A stretch of 64,000 nt of DNA, from positions 62,001-126,000 of the forward strand of contig CAAGCW010000003.1 in NCBI GenBank assembly GCA_900768435.1, given 5' to 3'. Source of the DNA: an uncultured Collinsella sp. Lineage in GTDB: Bacteria > Actinomycetota > Coriobacteriia > Coriobacteriales > Coriobacteriaceae. Position numbers and translations under genes: made by a program. The notes under the pieces are model-generated. The model was not told the origin of the DNA. It saw only the letters and a list, made by a program, of their open reading frames with translations, and did not search any database. Shown one piece after another: positions 34,442 through 44,936 of this stretch (positions are counted from its first letter, which is position 1; the number at the start of each line of letters is the position of its first letter).

Positions 34442-34738
34442 ATGGGGAGCAAAAAGCGAGCCGCCTGGTCAAAAGCCAAAAGCGAGTTTTTGGGCGCTGC
34501 CACGGGCGGCGATATGAGCGACCTGTTTGCACGCGAAGACGAGCGCCGCGACGCATTAGACGCCGAGCGCGATGAAGCCTGGCGCTACAAGTCGTGCGAG
34601 CGCAAAAACCGTTACGACACGCGCGCCGAGGCCGAGGCAGTTATGGCCGACTGCGAAAACCGCGGACGGCGCGGCCTTGCCTGCTACAAATGCGAATACT
34701 GCGGCGGATGGCATCTGACGTCGCACCCTTGGAAATAG
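34442..34738 (+). CDS. Small zinc-ribbon-like protein
   Basis: An uncharacterised 98-residue protein. The N-terminal half is basic and helical; the C-terminal part reads CYKCEYCGGWHLTSHPWK, with three cysteines and a histidine arranged like a short treble-clef or ribbon zinc site. Similar CxxCxxWHLT tails occur in small actinobacterial and phage proteins of unknown function. ATG 34442 is preceded by GAGAGGGG at 11 bases. It stands between divergent and convergent neighbours with no operon partner. Confidence 0.65.
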   Translation: MGSKKRAAWSKAKSEFLGAATGGDMSDLFAREDERRDALDAERDEAWRYKSCERKNRYDTRAEAEAVMADCENRGRRGLACYKCEYCGGWHLTSHPWK

Positions 34739-34786
34739 GCTCCGCATCGGCACGGCGCTGGCGAAGCGCCGGCCATCGCACGCAAG

Positions 34787-35491
34787 CTACGGGCGCGGCG
34801 GCACCAAAACATCGTAGCGAACGGCCTTGCCCGCGAGCTGATAGCTCGGCTTAATGCCGGCAAGCAGCGGCCCCTTCACCGGCCGCTTGATAACGGCCTT
34901 GCGCGGCCGCACCGCAAGCGCAGCTTCGACCAGCGTCCCCTCATCGGCACACGGCTGTTCCAAATGGTGCAAGAGTTGGAACTTCTTTTTCACCGCCGCG
35001 CTCTTGGTGCGCTCGGGAAACATGGGGTCCAGATACACCACGGCGGGAGCGGCAAGCTCGCCCCGCCCGATCAGCTCAGCTACATGACGAAGGCCGGCAA
35101 TGCTGTCCTCGCCCGCATGTAAACGCATGCGCGACACGGCAGCCGCAAGCGCCGGATCATCTGCCGCGCGATCCAAGGCGTCCTTGAGGAGCGCCGCGAT
35201 CACGCAATCCTGCTCATACAGATCGACGGTAAAGCCCGCGGCAGCCAGCAGCAGCGAATCCTCGCCAAAACCTGCCGTGGCATCGATTGCCCACGGATGC
35301 TCAACGCCTTTCGTGCGCGCAGCCTTCACCAGCAGCTCTTGCTGCAGGCGGCCCTGCTTGAGCCGTGGAAGCATGCGGGCGAAATCGGCGCACAGCTCCA
35401 TCGTGCCGTCGGTGAGCGTGAGGCCCTCGGGTGTCCTGGTTAACTCGAGCCCTGCCGCCCGAGCAACAGAAAAGGGATCGACGACGCCCAT
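34787..35491 (-). CDS. rsmJ: 16S rRNA m2G1516 methyltransferase RsmJ
   Basis: A SAM-dependent methyltransferase modifying a guanine of 16S rRNA helix 44/45. 234 residues. Family marks are the Rossmann motif DATAGFGEDSLLLA around residue 70, VYLDPMFPERTKSA around 155, and KRPVKGPLLA near the C-terminus. ATG 35491 has GGAG five bases upstream; the GTG at 35497 is less likely. It is the only recognisable rRNA gene-linked enzyme in this stretch and lies near rlmA, another rRNA methyltransferase (36455). Confidence 0.87.
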   Translation of the reverse strand: MGVVDPFSVARAAGLELTRTPEGLTLTDGTMELCADFARMLPRLKQGRLQQELLVKAARTKGVEHPWAIDATAGFGEDSLLLAAAGFTVDLYEQDCVIAALLKDALDRAADDPALAAAVSRMRLHAGEDSIAGLRHVAELIGRGELAAPAVVYLDPMFPERTKSAAVKKKFQLLHHLEQPCADEGTLVEAALAVRPRKAVIKRPVKGPLLAGIKPSYQLAGKAVRYDVLVPPRP

Positions 35492-35554
35492 GGACACTCC
35501 TTAGCAAACAAAACGAATACGTGGGCGCCATTCATGTCGGCACCCAACCGTCCG

Positions 35555-35698
35555 TTATTGTCCCACATGCGACATGGTCCACAGCATCCCAATGCAAAGC
35601 ACAGCCATCAATACCGTGCACACGGCAGCGATCACAGAATCACCCATGCGCCTTCCCAGCGACCGCGGCTCATCCACTTGCTTGACTCCGTACATCAT
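35555..35698 (-). CDS. Small single-pass membrane protein, 47 aa
   Basis: A short gene with a strong ribosome site: GGAGGAGCC directly before two consecutive ATG codons (35698 and 35695). It encodes about 24 polar residues followed by a hydrophobic helix (VIAAVCTVLMAVLCIGMLW) and stops at TAA 35555. Nothing in the sequence reveals a function. The well-placed Shine-Dalgarno and clean hydrophobic helix argue that it is real. Confidence 0.6.
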   Translation of the reverse strand: MMYGVKQVDEPRSLGRRMGDSVIAAVCTVLMAVLCIGMLWTMSHVGQ

Positions 35699-35925
35699 GG
35701 CTCCTCCTTCGGTCCAGCTCTTACCATGGCCTCATCATCGCAGCGCCGCGCATGCGCTGCCATCGATTTGACTTACGTCCAGCTTTCCTTTTTGAAAGGT
35801 TGAACCGTGCAGGCAAGAGACGCTTTCAGGCGCATGCATCACCGCGTTGAACTACAATGTGCTTCACCATATGTGCAGCACATAGGGTGCGCCAGGTTGG
35901 CGTACTCGTATCGAAAGGACCAGCC

Positions 35926-36327
35926 ATGAGCTTCACTCGCAAGACTCTCAAAATCCTTGCCCTGATTTATTTTGTTCTGGGCATCGCCAGTCTCGTCATT
36001 GGAATCGCCGGCATCGCGACCGGCAAGTTCGAGTCCACCTACGGATCGAACGCCATGCTCGCCGCGGCCGTGCTTGTCGCCAAGGGCGTCGTCGATCTTG
36101 CCGCAGGCGTTGCGGGCATCAAGGGTGCCAACAAGCCTTCGCAAGTGGATGGCGCGTTTAAGCTCGGTATTGTTGCCGCAATCGCCACGATTGCGCAGGC
36201 CGTGCTCACGCTTCCCGCGTTTGGCGGCGACGCCATCAACTTTGGCGCCTTTGTCATCGTGGTCTACGACCTGTTCTTTGTTCAGCAGGCACACGCCGTC
36301 AAGGCCGAGAACAAGGACCGCCTGTAA
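35926..36327 (+). CDS. Small four-helix membrane protein
   Basis: An uncharacterised protein of 133 residues with four predicted membrane helices and a short basic C-terminus. Helix 1 carries IYFVLGIASLVIGIAGI; an amphipathic loop KGANKPSQVDGAFK separates the second and third helices. The layout resembles small DUF-type actinobacterial membrane proteins, but I cannot name the family. ATG 35926 follows GAAAGGA. A terminator follows at 36365. Confidence 0.75.
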   Translation: MSFTRKTLKILALIYFVLGIASLVIGIAGIATGKFESTYGSNAMLAAAVLVAKGVVDLAAGVAGIKGANKPSQVDGAFKLGIVAAIATIAQAVLTLPAFGGDAINFGAFVIVVYDLFFVQQAHAVKAENKDRL

Positions 36328-36364
36328 GCGCTCACTTCTCATAGCCTCTGCAGCCAAGTAACTA

Positions 36365-36402
36365 AAAGGGCCGATCGCGCATATCCGCGGTCGGCCCTTT
36401 AC
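36365..36402 (+). terminator. Terminator after the small membrane protein
   Basis: AAAGGGCCGA (36365-36374) pairs with TCGGCCCTTT (36391-36400). Confidence 0.8.
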
Positions 36403-36417
36403 GTTTGCCCAGATAAC

Positions 36418-36452
36418 ACCTGCCAAAATAAACCTGTCCCTTTTTGGCAGGT
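36418..36452. repeat. Hairpin element, CCTGCC-arm type, copy 3
   Basis: Arms ACCTGCCAA and TTGGCAGGT with core AACCTGTCCC. It differs from the copy at 16048 at about two positions and ends two bases from the rlmA stop codon. Confidence 0.85.
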
Positions 36453-36454
36453 TG

Positions 36455-37270
36455 TTAGCTGTGACGGTACTCGGCGATGATGAAGTCGATGTCGGTTTGA
36501 AGGGTGTCCAGGTTTGCCAGGCGCTCTTTATCGGCAGGGCGCGTGCGGTAGTAGTACGGCGTCATTTGGAACACCGCCTCGATGTCAGCCTGGGTCTGGA
36601 GCGTAATGTTCGCAAACACCCGCTGCGTTCCGACCAACTCGAGTTCGGTGGTCTTCGGCAGCTTCTCGTCATTGAGATATGGCGTGTCGTAGAGCACCTC
36701 TTTGAGGCCAAACAGATGCCGAGCACCCGGCACCACGGTGTAGAGCGAACCCTCTGGCGCCAGCACGCGGGCAAACTCACGCTCGTTAAAGGGAGCGAAG
36801 AGCTCGGTCACCATATCAAAGGCGCCATCAGCCACGGGGATATCTTTCATGTTGGCCACGAAGTACGTCGCATCGCCGCGCTTAGCGGCAAGGCGCACCA
36901 TCTCCTTGCCCAGGTCGAAACCGTAAGCATCTACGCCCGGCACCGCGCCCATAGCGCTGGTGTAGTAGCCCTCGCCGCAGCAAATATCGAGCAGCGTCAT
37001 GGGGCAGTTCGTAGACGCGGCACGTCCAGACACCCGCTCGCGCACCAGCTCGACCATCGCATCGCGCAACGGCGCGTAGTATCCACGGTTCAGAAAGTCA
37101 CGACGGCTGCGCGCCTGCGACTTGGGATCACCCATGGAGTCGCCGCTCTTGGACGAGCGCAGCAGATAGAGATAGCCCTCGCGCGCACGGTCAAATCGGT
37201 GTCCGCCCGCGCATGCAGCACCGCGCTCGTCGTCCACCAACGGTTCATGGCAAACGGGACACAACAACAT
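36455..37270 (-). CDS. rlmA: 23S rRNA guanine N1-methyltransferase RlmA
   Basis: A SAM-dependent methyltransferase acting on G745/G748 of 23S rRNA. 271 residues. The N-terminal zinc finger is C4, C7, C20, H24 (LCPVCHEPL...CAGGHRFD). The Rossmann motif is LLDICCGEGYYT around residue 93. DMVTELFAPF and the C-terminal MTPYYYRT are family-like. In some relatives (TlrB) this methylation gives tylosin resistance; here the housekeeping RlmA role is more likely. ATG 37270 follows GGAGT. Confidence 0.9.
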   Translation of the reverse strand: MLLCPVCHEPLVDDERGAACAGGHRFDRAREGYLYLLRSSKSGDSMGDPKSQARSRRDFLNRGYYAPLRDAMVELVRERVSGRAASTNCPMTLLDICCGEGYYTSAMGAVPGVDAYGFDLGKEMVRLAAKRGDATYFVANMKDIPVADGAFDMVTELFAPFNEREFARVLAPEGSLYTVVPGARHLFGLKEVLYDTPYLNDEKLPKTTELELVGTQRVFANITLQTQADIEAVFQMTPYYYRTRPADKERLANLDTLQTDIDFIIAEYRHS

Positions 37271-37344
37271 GGCAACTCCTTAGCGCGAACAACACAACGC
37301 CCACCATTGTCGCACGCCTTCCCCACCTAGTCATAGAAGAGACA

Positions 37345-37393
37345 AGGAGTGTCCCCAGCTGCCGGCAGAAAAGGAACGTCCCTAAGTGCCGGC
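37345..37393. repeat. Hairpin element, GCCGGCA-arm type, with a tandem half-copy
   Basis: A 33-bp element (37361-37393) with arms GCCGGCA and TGCCGGC around AAAAGGAACGTCCCTAAG. Just before it, AAGGAGTGTCCCC then GCTGCCGGC repeats the right half of the unit, giving a tandem arrangement. It sits between the divergent rlmA and MATE genes. Confidence 0.7.
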
Positions 37394-37461
37394 TGGCTGC
37401 ATTAGGAGTATCATCGTCTGCGCAAATAAGCACGAAAGAGCATATTAGAGATTGAGAGCAT

Positions 37462-38844
37462 ATGGCAGACACCGCATCTAAGCACATTGACATGACCACC
37501 GGCTCGCTATGGCGCAATATTCCCCTGTTCGCCTTCCCCGTGGCCGCCACGAGCATCTTGGAGCAGCTGTCGAACCTCATCGCCACGGTCATCATCGGTA
37601 ACTTCTCGGGCGACCAGGGAACCCTCGCCATGGCGGCGGTCGGCTCCAATGTTCCGCTTACCAGTCTTATGCTCAACCTTTTTATTGGCATGTCGCTTGG
37701 CTCCAACGTGGTCATCGCCAACGCTATCGGCCGCAACGATCAGAACATGGTCAAACGCGCCGTCCATACCTCGATTTTAATGGCGCTCGTGGGCTTTGTC
37801 GTCATCGCACTGGGCGAGATCTTTGCCGAGCCCATGCTCGCTGCGCTCAACGTGCCTGCCGAGACCATGCCGCTCGCTTCGCTCTACCTGCGCGTCTTTT
37901 TGCTCAGCATGCCCTCGATCTTGCTCTACAACTTTGAGGCCGCGATCTTCCGCTCCGTCGGCATCACCCGCATGCCGCTGCAGGCACTTGCCGTGTCCAC
38001 CGTCCTCAACATTGGCCTGGACCTCATCTTTGTCCCCGTACTCCACTGGGGCGTCGCGGGCGTCGCCATCGCCACCGCCATCGCCTACACCGTCAGCGCC
38101 GCCACACTCTTTGTCCACCTGCTCAAGACCGACTCCGTCGTCCGCGTCACCCCACGCGACTTAGGCTTAGACCCCGTCGCCCTCAAGCGCATCGTCAAGA
38201 TCGGCCTGCCCGCCGGCATCCAAAGCGCTGTCTTTGCCGTCGCCAACATCATCATCCAGTCCGCCATCAACAGCTTGGGCACCGAGGTCATGGCGGCATC
38301 GAGCGCTGCCATGAGCCTGGAGTACGTGTGCTACAACCTGCTCAACAGCTTTAGCCAGGCCTGCACCACCTTTGTGGGACAAAACCACGGTGCCCGCCAA
38401 ATCGACCGCTGCACCAAGACGCTCAAGGTCTGCCTGATCGAAGGCGGTATCGTTGCACTCACCACCATCGTCATCATCGTAGGCTTGGGACGCGAAATCC
38501 TGGCGCTGTTCAACAGCGACCCCAACATCGTCTCGATCGGCTATATCCGCGTGTGCTCGATCTTCCCTGCCTACGCCTTTAGCATGTTCTACGAAAACAT
38601 GTCCGGCTACCTGCGCGGCTTTGGCATCTCGCTCATGCCCGCCCTCATCACCATGATCTGCGTCTGCGGTATTCGCTTCTATTGGGTATTCTGCGTGTTC
38701 CCGCACTTCCGCACCTTTGCGAACATCATGATGGTCTACCCCATCAGCCTGGGCACCACGGCGTTCTTTATGGTCGTGGCGGTACTACTCTGCCACCCGG
38801 CACGCACCTATCGCGCCGCCCAAGCCAAAGCGACAGCCCGCTAA
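37462..38844 (+). CDS. MATE-family efflux transporter
   Basis: A 460-residue multidrug and toxin extrusion (MATE/DinF-like) antiporter with 12 predicted helices in two related halves. The first half has IATVIIGNFSGDQGTLAMAAVGS, and the second AINSLGTEVMAASSAAMSLEY. ATG 37462 follows TTGAGAGCAT; the Shine-Dalgarno is weak. The substrate is unknown. It converges with a LysR gene 27 bp downstream. Hairpin element copies lie in its promoter region. Confidence 0.88.
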   Translation: MADTASKHIDMTTGSLWRNIPLFAFPVAATSILEQLSNLIATVIIGNFSGDQGTLAMAAVGSNVPLTSLMLNLFIGMSLGSNVVIANAIGRNDQNMVKRAVHTSILMALVGFVVIALGEIFAEPMLAALNVPAETMPLASLYLRVFLLSMPSILLYNFEAAIFRSVGITRMPLQALAVSTVLNIGLDLIFVPVLHWGVAGVAIATAIAYTVSAATLFVHLLKTDSVVRVTPRDLGLDPVALKRIVKIGLPAGIQSAVFAVANIIIQSAINSLGTEVMAASSAAMSLEYVCYNLLNSFSQACTTFVGQNHGARQIDRCTKTLKVCLIEGGIVALTTIVIIVGLGREILALFNSDPNIVSIGYIRVCSIFPAYAFSMFYENMSGYLRGFGISLMPALITMICVCGIRFYWVFCVFPHFRTFANIMMVYPISLGTTAFFMVVAVLLCHPARTYRAAQAKATAR

Positions 38845-38871
38845 ACACCGCACTCAACGCCATGCCAGTCA

Positions 38872-39738
38872 TTAATTGACAATATGCGAGCTCATATAGT
38901 CGATAAAGTGCCTCGTGGCGATAGGCATGGTGTCCCAGCTGCGCCAGGCTGCCACTACGTCACGCGAGGGAGCGTGCACGATGGGACGCACGCGAATATC
39001 GGCCCTCATGCCCTCGACGGTACGGCGATACAGCATACTCACGCCTAGGCCCTCCTCCACCATCGCCATGATGGTGTAGTCGTCGGTCACCTCGCTCGTC
39101 ACGTGCGGCGACAGCCCATGCGCCGCGAATGCATCGAGCACCAGGCTCTGTTCGCCCTCATCCAGCAGCACAAACGGCTCGGACGCCAGGTCGGCGAGCG
39201 TCACCTTTTCCTTTGCCGTCAGCGGATGCGCGGCCGGCAACAGTGCCACCAACTCATCGTGATAGACCACGCGCTTCTCGAGCCCAGCAGTAAACCCGCG
39301 TGCCGTAAAGCAAAAATCAACCACGCCATCGTGCACCCACTGGGCATTGCGCGTGTAATCGCCCTGCTTGAGGGTAAAGTGCACGCCCGGGTGCAGGGCC
39401 CCAAAGTCGCGAATCACGCGCGGCAACACGGTACGGCTCACGTTGGTAAACGTCGCAATGCGAATATCGGTCGAGGAGAGTCCCAGCAACTCCTGGCGTT
39501 TGCCCTCGAGCTCGGCCTCGGCAGTTACGATCTGGCGCAGATACGGCAGATACTGCTTACCGTCGCGCGTAAGCGAGACACCCTGCTTGCCGCGCTCGAT
39601 AAGCGTGGTACCCAGCTCGCGCTCGAGCGCCTTGACGGCCTGGCTCACCGCACTTTGCGTATAGCCCAGCTCATCGGCTGCACCCTTAAGACTGCCGCGA
39701 TCGACCACCATACAAACAATCTGATACCGCGATGCCAT
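38872..39738 (-). CDS. LysR-family regulator, divergent from an EamA exporter
   Basis: A 288-residue LysR-type regulator. The winged helix is GSLKGAADELGYTQSAVSQA and the remainder is the effector-binding domain. It is transcribed away from the EamA gene at 39897 across 158 bp, the classic arrangement for a LysR regulator that controls its divergent neighbour; this pairing is inference. No unambiguous LysR box is seen, although TCTTAATCATACTGAAGA lies in the gap. Confidence 0.88.
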   Translation of the reverse strand: MASRYQIVCMVVDRGSLKGAADELGYTQSAVSQAVKALERELGTTLIERGKQGVSLTRDGKQYLPYLRQIVTAEAELEGKRQELLGLSSTDIRIATFTNVSRTVLPRVIRDFGALHPGVHFTLKQGDYTRNAQWVHDGVVDFCFTARGFTAGLEKRVVYHDELVALLPAAHPLTAKEKVTLADLASEPFVLLDEGEQSLVLDAFAAHGLSPHVTSEVTDDYTIMAMVEEGLGVSMLYRRTVEGMRADIRVRPIVHAPSRDVVAAWRSWDTMPIATRHFIDYMSSHIVN

Positions 39739-39896
39739 CGTGCCCCCACATCAATGCAGCCGTAAAACGTTTTGCCAGCGCTTTTTCTAGCAACATTAGT
39801 ATTTCTTAATCATACTGAAGATACATTCGCTTTACTACATCCACATCTGGGAGCAGAATCCTTTTTGCGAAACCGTTCTGTAACAAAAGGAGTCCC

Positions 39897-40799
39897 ATGG
39901 ATCGCAAAAAAGCAATCGCGCTCTCGTTTTCCGTTCCCGTCGCATGGGGCTTTTCGTACCCCCTCATGAAGATCGGCATGGATAGCATGAACGCCACGAG
40001 CATCGTTGCGCTGCGCTGCATCATCGCCTTTGTGGCCTGTCTGCTGCTCTTCCACAAGCACGCGCTGCGTATCAACCGTGACGTGATGGTTCGCTCCGCC
40101 ATCATCGGCGCCATCATGGCAACCGAGCTCACCTGTATGTGCCTGGGTTCCAGCCTCACCTCCGCCTCAACCGCCGGCTTTTTGCAGAGCCTGACGGTCG
40201 TAATCGTGCCGTTTGCCAACGCCGCCCTGCTGCGCCGCGCCCCCGAGCGCAAAGTTCTCGTCGGCACCGCCATCGTCACCTGTGGCATGCTGCTGCTCTC
40301 GGGCGCCGACTTCACCAGCCTGAACCCGGGCGCGCTCATCATGTTGCTCTCGGCCTTTGTCTATGCCGGCCACATCATTGTGGCGAAGCGCTTTGTCGAA
40401 GATGTCGACCCGCTGGCTCTGGGCGTTTGGCAGCTGGGCTTTGGCGGCCTGTTCTCGGGCATCGCCGCATTCGTCTTTGGCGGTTTCACGCTTCCCGGCA
40501 CGCCGGGCGAGGTCGTAGTCGTCGTTGCCCTCGCACTCATCTGCTCTGCCTATGGCTTTATCACCCAGACGCTCGTGCAGCCCCACGTGCCCGCCGAGAC
40601 CACCGGCTTCGCTTTCTCACTCGAACCGGTCTGCTCTGCCGTCTTCTCGTTCTTCCTGGTCGGCGAGGTCCTGAGCCCCATCGCCTTCTTTGGCGCCGCC
40701 CTCATCCTCACCGGCGTCATGGTGGCAACCGTCGAGCTTCCGCGCCTCCGTGAACATGGACAGGCCCGTATGGCAGGAGCGCCCGAGCGCGTCTCGTAG
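39897..40799 (+). CDS. EamA/DMT-family transporter
   Basis: A 300-residue drug/metabolite transporter with ten predicted helices in two EamA repeats. The N-terminus VAWGFSYPLMKIGMDSM and the last-helix segment LEPVCSAVFSFFLVGEVLSP are typical. The substrate is unknown. ATG 39897 follows GGAGT. Probably controlled by the divergent LysR gene at 38872. Confidence 0.88.
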   Translation: MDRKKAIALSFSVPVAWGFSYPLMKIGMDSMNATSIVALRCIIAFVACLLLFHKHALRINRDVMVRSAIIGAIMATELTCMCLGSSLTSASTAGFLQSLTVVIVPFANAALLRRAPERKVLVGTAIVTCGMLLLSGADFTSLNPGALIMLLSAFVYAGHIIVAKRFVEDVDPLALGVWQLGFGGLFSGIAAFVFGGFTLPGTPGEVVVVVALALICSAYGFITQTLVQPHVPAETTGFAFSLEPVCSAVFSFFLVGEVLSPIAFFGAALILTGVMVATVELPRLREHGQARMAGAPERVS

Positions 40800-40887
40800 T
40801 CCCCACTCCTTATGCAGCCGCGGCATAAAGGCAACCGGTGCGCCTTTACAATAGATGCCAACAGAGCATCTGCCATAAAGGAGCCCC

Positions 40888-41613
40888 ATGGACACCGCGA
40901 CCCGCAACCGCAACATAGCAACTTGGTTGGGCGATGCGCCGCAGCCGGTACGTGACACTACGAACCAGCTGCTCGAGGGCATCGCCCTTTTGCGTGCCGA
41001 GCAAACCATCTACCCGGCACAAGACGACATCCTCAATGCCCTCGTCTACACGCCGGCAGACCAAGCCAAAGTTGTCATCTTGGGTCAAGACCCCTATCAC
41101 GGACCCAACCAGGCCATGGGGCTTTCGTTCTCGGTCCCCGCGACGCAAACCAAGCTGCCGCCGAGCCTGCGCAACATCTATAAGGAGCTCAATGCCGACC
41201 TGGGCTGCCCCGTTCCCGCCACGGGAGATCTAACGCCATGGGCACAGCAGGGCGTATTGCTCCTCAACACTACGCTCACCGTGCGCGAGCATGCCGCGAA
41301 CTCGCACGCCAAGCTGGGCTGGAGCGCGCTCACCGACTACGTTATCGAACGCTGCTGTCAGCTGCCCCAGCCGGTAGTCTTTTTAGCATGGGGCCGCTTT
41401 GCCCAGCAGATGGTCGAAGGCAAGCTCGTCGCAACTGGCGCGGGCAAGGCAACCGACAAGTTCTGCCTGGCCTCTACGCATCCCTCGCCGCTTTCGGCAA
41501 ACCGCGCCACGGCAGAACTCCCCGCCTTTATGGGGTCGCGCCCCTTCTCCGCTGCCAATCGACTACTCGAACAGCACGGCTCGGCCCCCGTCAACTGGAC
41601 TTGCCTCGGCTAA
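40888..41613 (+). CDS. ung: Uracil-DNA glycosylase
   Basis: Removes uracil from DNA as the first step of base excision repair. 241 residues. Family 1 motifs are complete: the water-activating GQDPYHG (67-73, Asp68) and the DNA-intercalating HPSPLSANR near residue 197; LLLNTTLTVR is also conserved. ATG 40888 follows AAAGGAG. A bidirectional terminator follows. Confidence 0.97.
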   Translation: MDTATRNRNIATWLGDAPQPVRDTTNQLLEGIALLRAEQTIYPAQDDILNALVYTPADQAKVVILGQDPYHGPNQAMGLSFSVPATQTKLPPSLRNIYKELNADLGCPVPATGDLTPWAQQGVLLLNTTLTVREHAANSHAKLGWSALTDYVIERCCQLPQPVVFLAWGRFAQQMVEGKLVATGAGKATDKFCLASTHPSPLSANRATAELPAFMGSRPFSAANRLLEQHGSAPVNWTCLG

Positions 41614-41627
41614 AAATCGATACATCA

Positions 41628-41667
41628 AAAACGCGCCCGACGGCAATCTTGCCATCGGGCGCGTTTT
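41628..41667. terminator. Bidirectional terminator between ung and the SDR gene
   Basis: AAAACGCGCCCGA (41628-41640) pairs perfectly with TCGGGCGCGTTTT (41655-41667). T-runs are present on both strands. Confidence 0.9.
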
Positions 41668-41668
41668 G

Positions 41669-42349
41669 CTATTCGGGCCAAATAAATTGTGTGCGGCCGG
41701 CCTCGCCGCCATCGATCAGCAGGCTCTGCCCGGTCATAAACCGGTTGGTCACGCCCACAAAGTAGATCCACTCGGCGATCTCTTGGGCGGTGGCCCAGCG
41801 CTTAAGCGGCGTGAGCTCCATAATCTGGTTCCACAGGCGCTCGTCTTCCATCACGCAACGGTTGAGCGGCGTGATAACGCCGCCCGGGTCCACACTGTTG
41901 GCGATGGCCTGCGGCGCCAGGCGGTTTGCAAGGTTTTTGGCGTAGGCGATAACGCCGCCCTTGCTGGCAGCATAGGCGGGAAACTCCGATCCCGTATGTC
42001 CGCTCGCCGACCCCACATTGACCACGGATTGGATAGCAGGCGCTGGCTTGGCGGCAAGCCCCTCTCCCACAAAGGCGTAGCGCTCGGTCACGTTGATGGT
42101 GCCACGCAGGTTGGCGGCAATGTCATCGGCCGAATCCTGTACACCGGCAACGTTCACGATTACCTGAGGCTCAAGGTCGCCTGGAAACGAGTTAGGCTCG
42201 CGTACATCAACGATCAGATGGCGGTAGCGCTCGTGTTCGATCGCCGCCGGCAGTAGATCAAAGCCCACGACCTCGTGGCCCTCGTCCAAAAAGCGCTGCA
42301 CGCACGCGGCTCCGATACCGCCCGAAGCGCCCGTGATCAAAACCCGCAT
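41669..42349 (-). CDS. Short-chain dehydrogenase/reductase
   Basis: A 226-residue classical SDR oxidoreductase. The cofactor loop TGASGGIG is at 6-13, NVAG near residue 66, the catalytic serine in VNVGSASG, and YAASK as the catalytic Tyr-Lys pair near residue 126. It is slightly shorter than usual FabG-type enzymes. The acidic FDLLPA after the second strand suggests NAD(H) preference, which is inference. It begins 9 bp after the Vut-family transporter and is probably its operon partner. Substrate unknown. Confidence 0.85.
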   Translation of the reverse strand: MRVLITGASGGIGAACVQRFLDEGHEVVGFDLLPAAIEHERYRHLIVDVREPNSFPGDLEPQVIVNVAGVQDSADDIAANLRGTINVTERYAFVGEGLAAKPAPAIQSVVNVGSASGHTGSEFPAYAASKGGVIAYAKNLANRLAPQAIANSVDPGGVITPLNRCVMEDERLWNQIMELTPLKRWATAQEIAEWIYFVGVTNRFMTGQSLLIDGGEAGRTQFIWPE

Positions 42350-42358
42350 ACTTGCTCC

Positions 42359-43081
42359 TTAGGCGGTTGCGTGACGCTCGAGATACTCAGCGCCCACATT
42401 CTCACGCTCCCAGCCACGCACGACCTTGTAGCCCACGGGGCTCAGGAAGACCTCGCACAGCAGCTCGGCGACAGCGCCGGTCAGCGAGCACATAAGGACC
42501 TGCACCCAAGTCCAACCAAAGAACGTGTGGCTCACCACAATGGCAAAGACCAGGTTGTCGATAAACTGGCCAACACCCGTGGACACATAGGAGCGGAAGG
42601 CAAAGCTCGCAAAGTTATTCTTTTTGAGCATACGGCCGAGCGACTGGTTGAGCGTGGAATTAACCACGGCAGAAACGAGCATTGCCAGCGAAGAGCCCAG
42701 CACCACGTACCAGGTGCCGCCAATGGTGGCGTTAAGGGCAGTGTTGACCTCGATCATGCCCGTGTCGTAGTAAGCGCCCCACATGCCGGGCGTGAGCGAG
42801 CACGCCCAAAAGCACAGGCTCACGGCCAGGTTGACCAGCAGCGCGAGGACAGAGATTTTGATGGATGCCTTGGCGCCAAAGCGCTTGCAGATCATGTCCT
42901 GGCACAAAAACGAAACCCAGCTCACCACAAAGCCGCAATCGAGTGCCAGATACGGCAGGCTGATAAGCTCTTTGTTGGCCAGCAGGTTCATCATGATGAC
43001 ACTCACGAAAAACAGCGAAACCGTTGCCGCGGGAATGCTCCGCAACAGGACCTTGTAGTCCTCCATGACCTTCTTGATCAT
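42359..43081 (-). CDS. Vut-family (YhhQ/QueT-like) precursor transporter
   Basis: A 240-residue membrane protein with about six helices belonging to the vitamin/queuosine-precursor uptake (Vut_1, DUF165) family. MMNLLANKELISL and the acidic CQDMICKRFGAK segment after helix 2 are characteristic. Relatives import queuosine precursors such as preQ0/preQ1, but other substrates are possible. ATG 43081 has GGAG seven bases upstream. A hairpin with a pseudoknot-capable A-rich tail lies directly before this site. The SDR gene follows. Confidence 0.8.
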   Translation of the reverse strand: MIKKVMEDYKVLLRSIPAATVSLFFVSVIMMNLLANKELISLPYLALDCGFVVSWVSFLCQDMICKRFGAKASIKISVLALLVNLAVSLCFWACSLTPGMWGAYYDTGMIEVNTALNATIGGTWYVVLGSSLAMLVSAVVNSTLNQSLGRMLKKNNFASFAFRSYVSTGVGQFIDNLVFAIVVSHTFFGWTWVQVLMCSLTGAVAELLCEVFLSPVGYKVVRGWERENVGAEYLERHATA

Positions 43082-43086
43082 TATAT

Positions 43087-43136
43087 ACTCCTTTGGTTTT
43101 AGGTTTAACGAGCAGGATATCGGACCCGAACTGCTC
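43087..43136 (-). promoter_or_regulatory. Candidate pseudoknot leader of the Vut-family gene
   Basis: On the minus strand GAGCAG and CTGCTC close a 15-base loop containing GGGT. The tail TTAAACCTAAAACC follows and runs into the Shine-Dalgarno AAAGGAG. ACC in the tail could pair with GGT in the loop, giving the compact H-type pseudoknot shape of preQ1 riboswitches. The primary sequence does not match a preQ1 consensus well. Confidence 0.3.
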
Positions 43137-43237
43137 GGACGCCCCGGTCTTGAGACGACGGTGGGTATGATAGCCGCTCATACGGCATCAGGCAAGTAAA
43201 CGGCGCGGCAGCCCCGCAGGGCCACCGCGCCGATGCG

Positions 43238-44851
<1,614 letters not shown>

Positions 44852-44936
44852 GCGGATCCTTTCTTGCATTGAGTGCATTACGTCGATGTAACCGCACTAT
44901 TGTAGTCGCGAAATCCCGCTCTAGGGCGCCTGTCAG

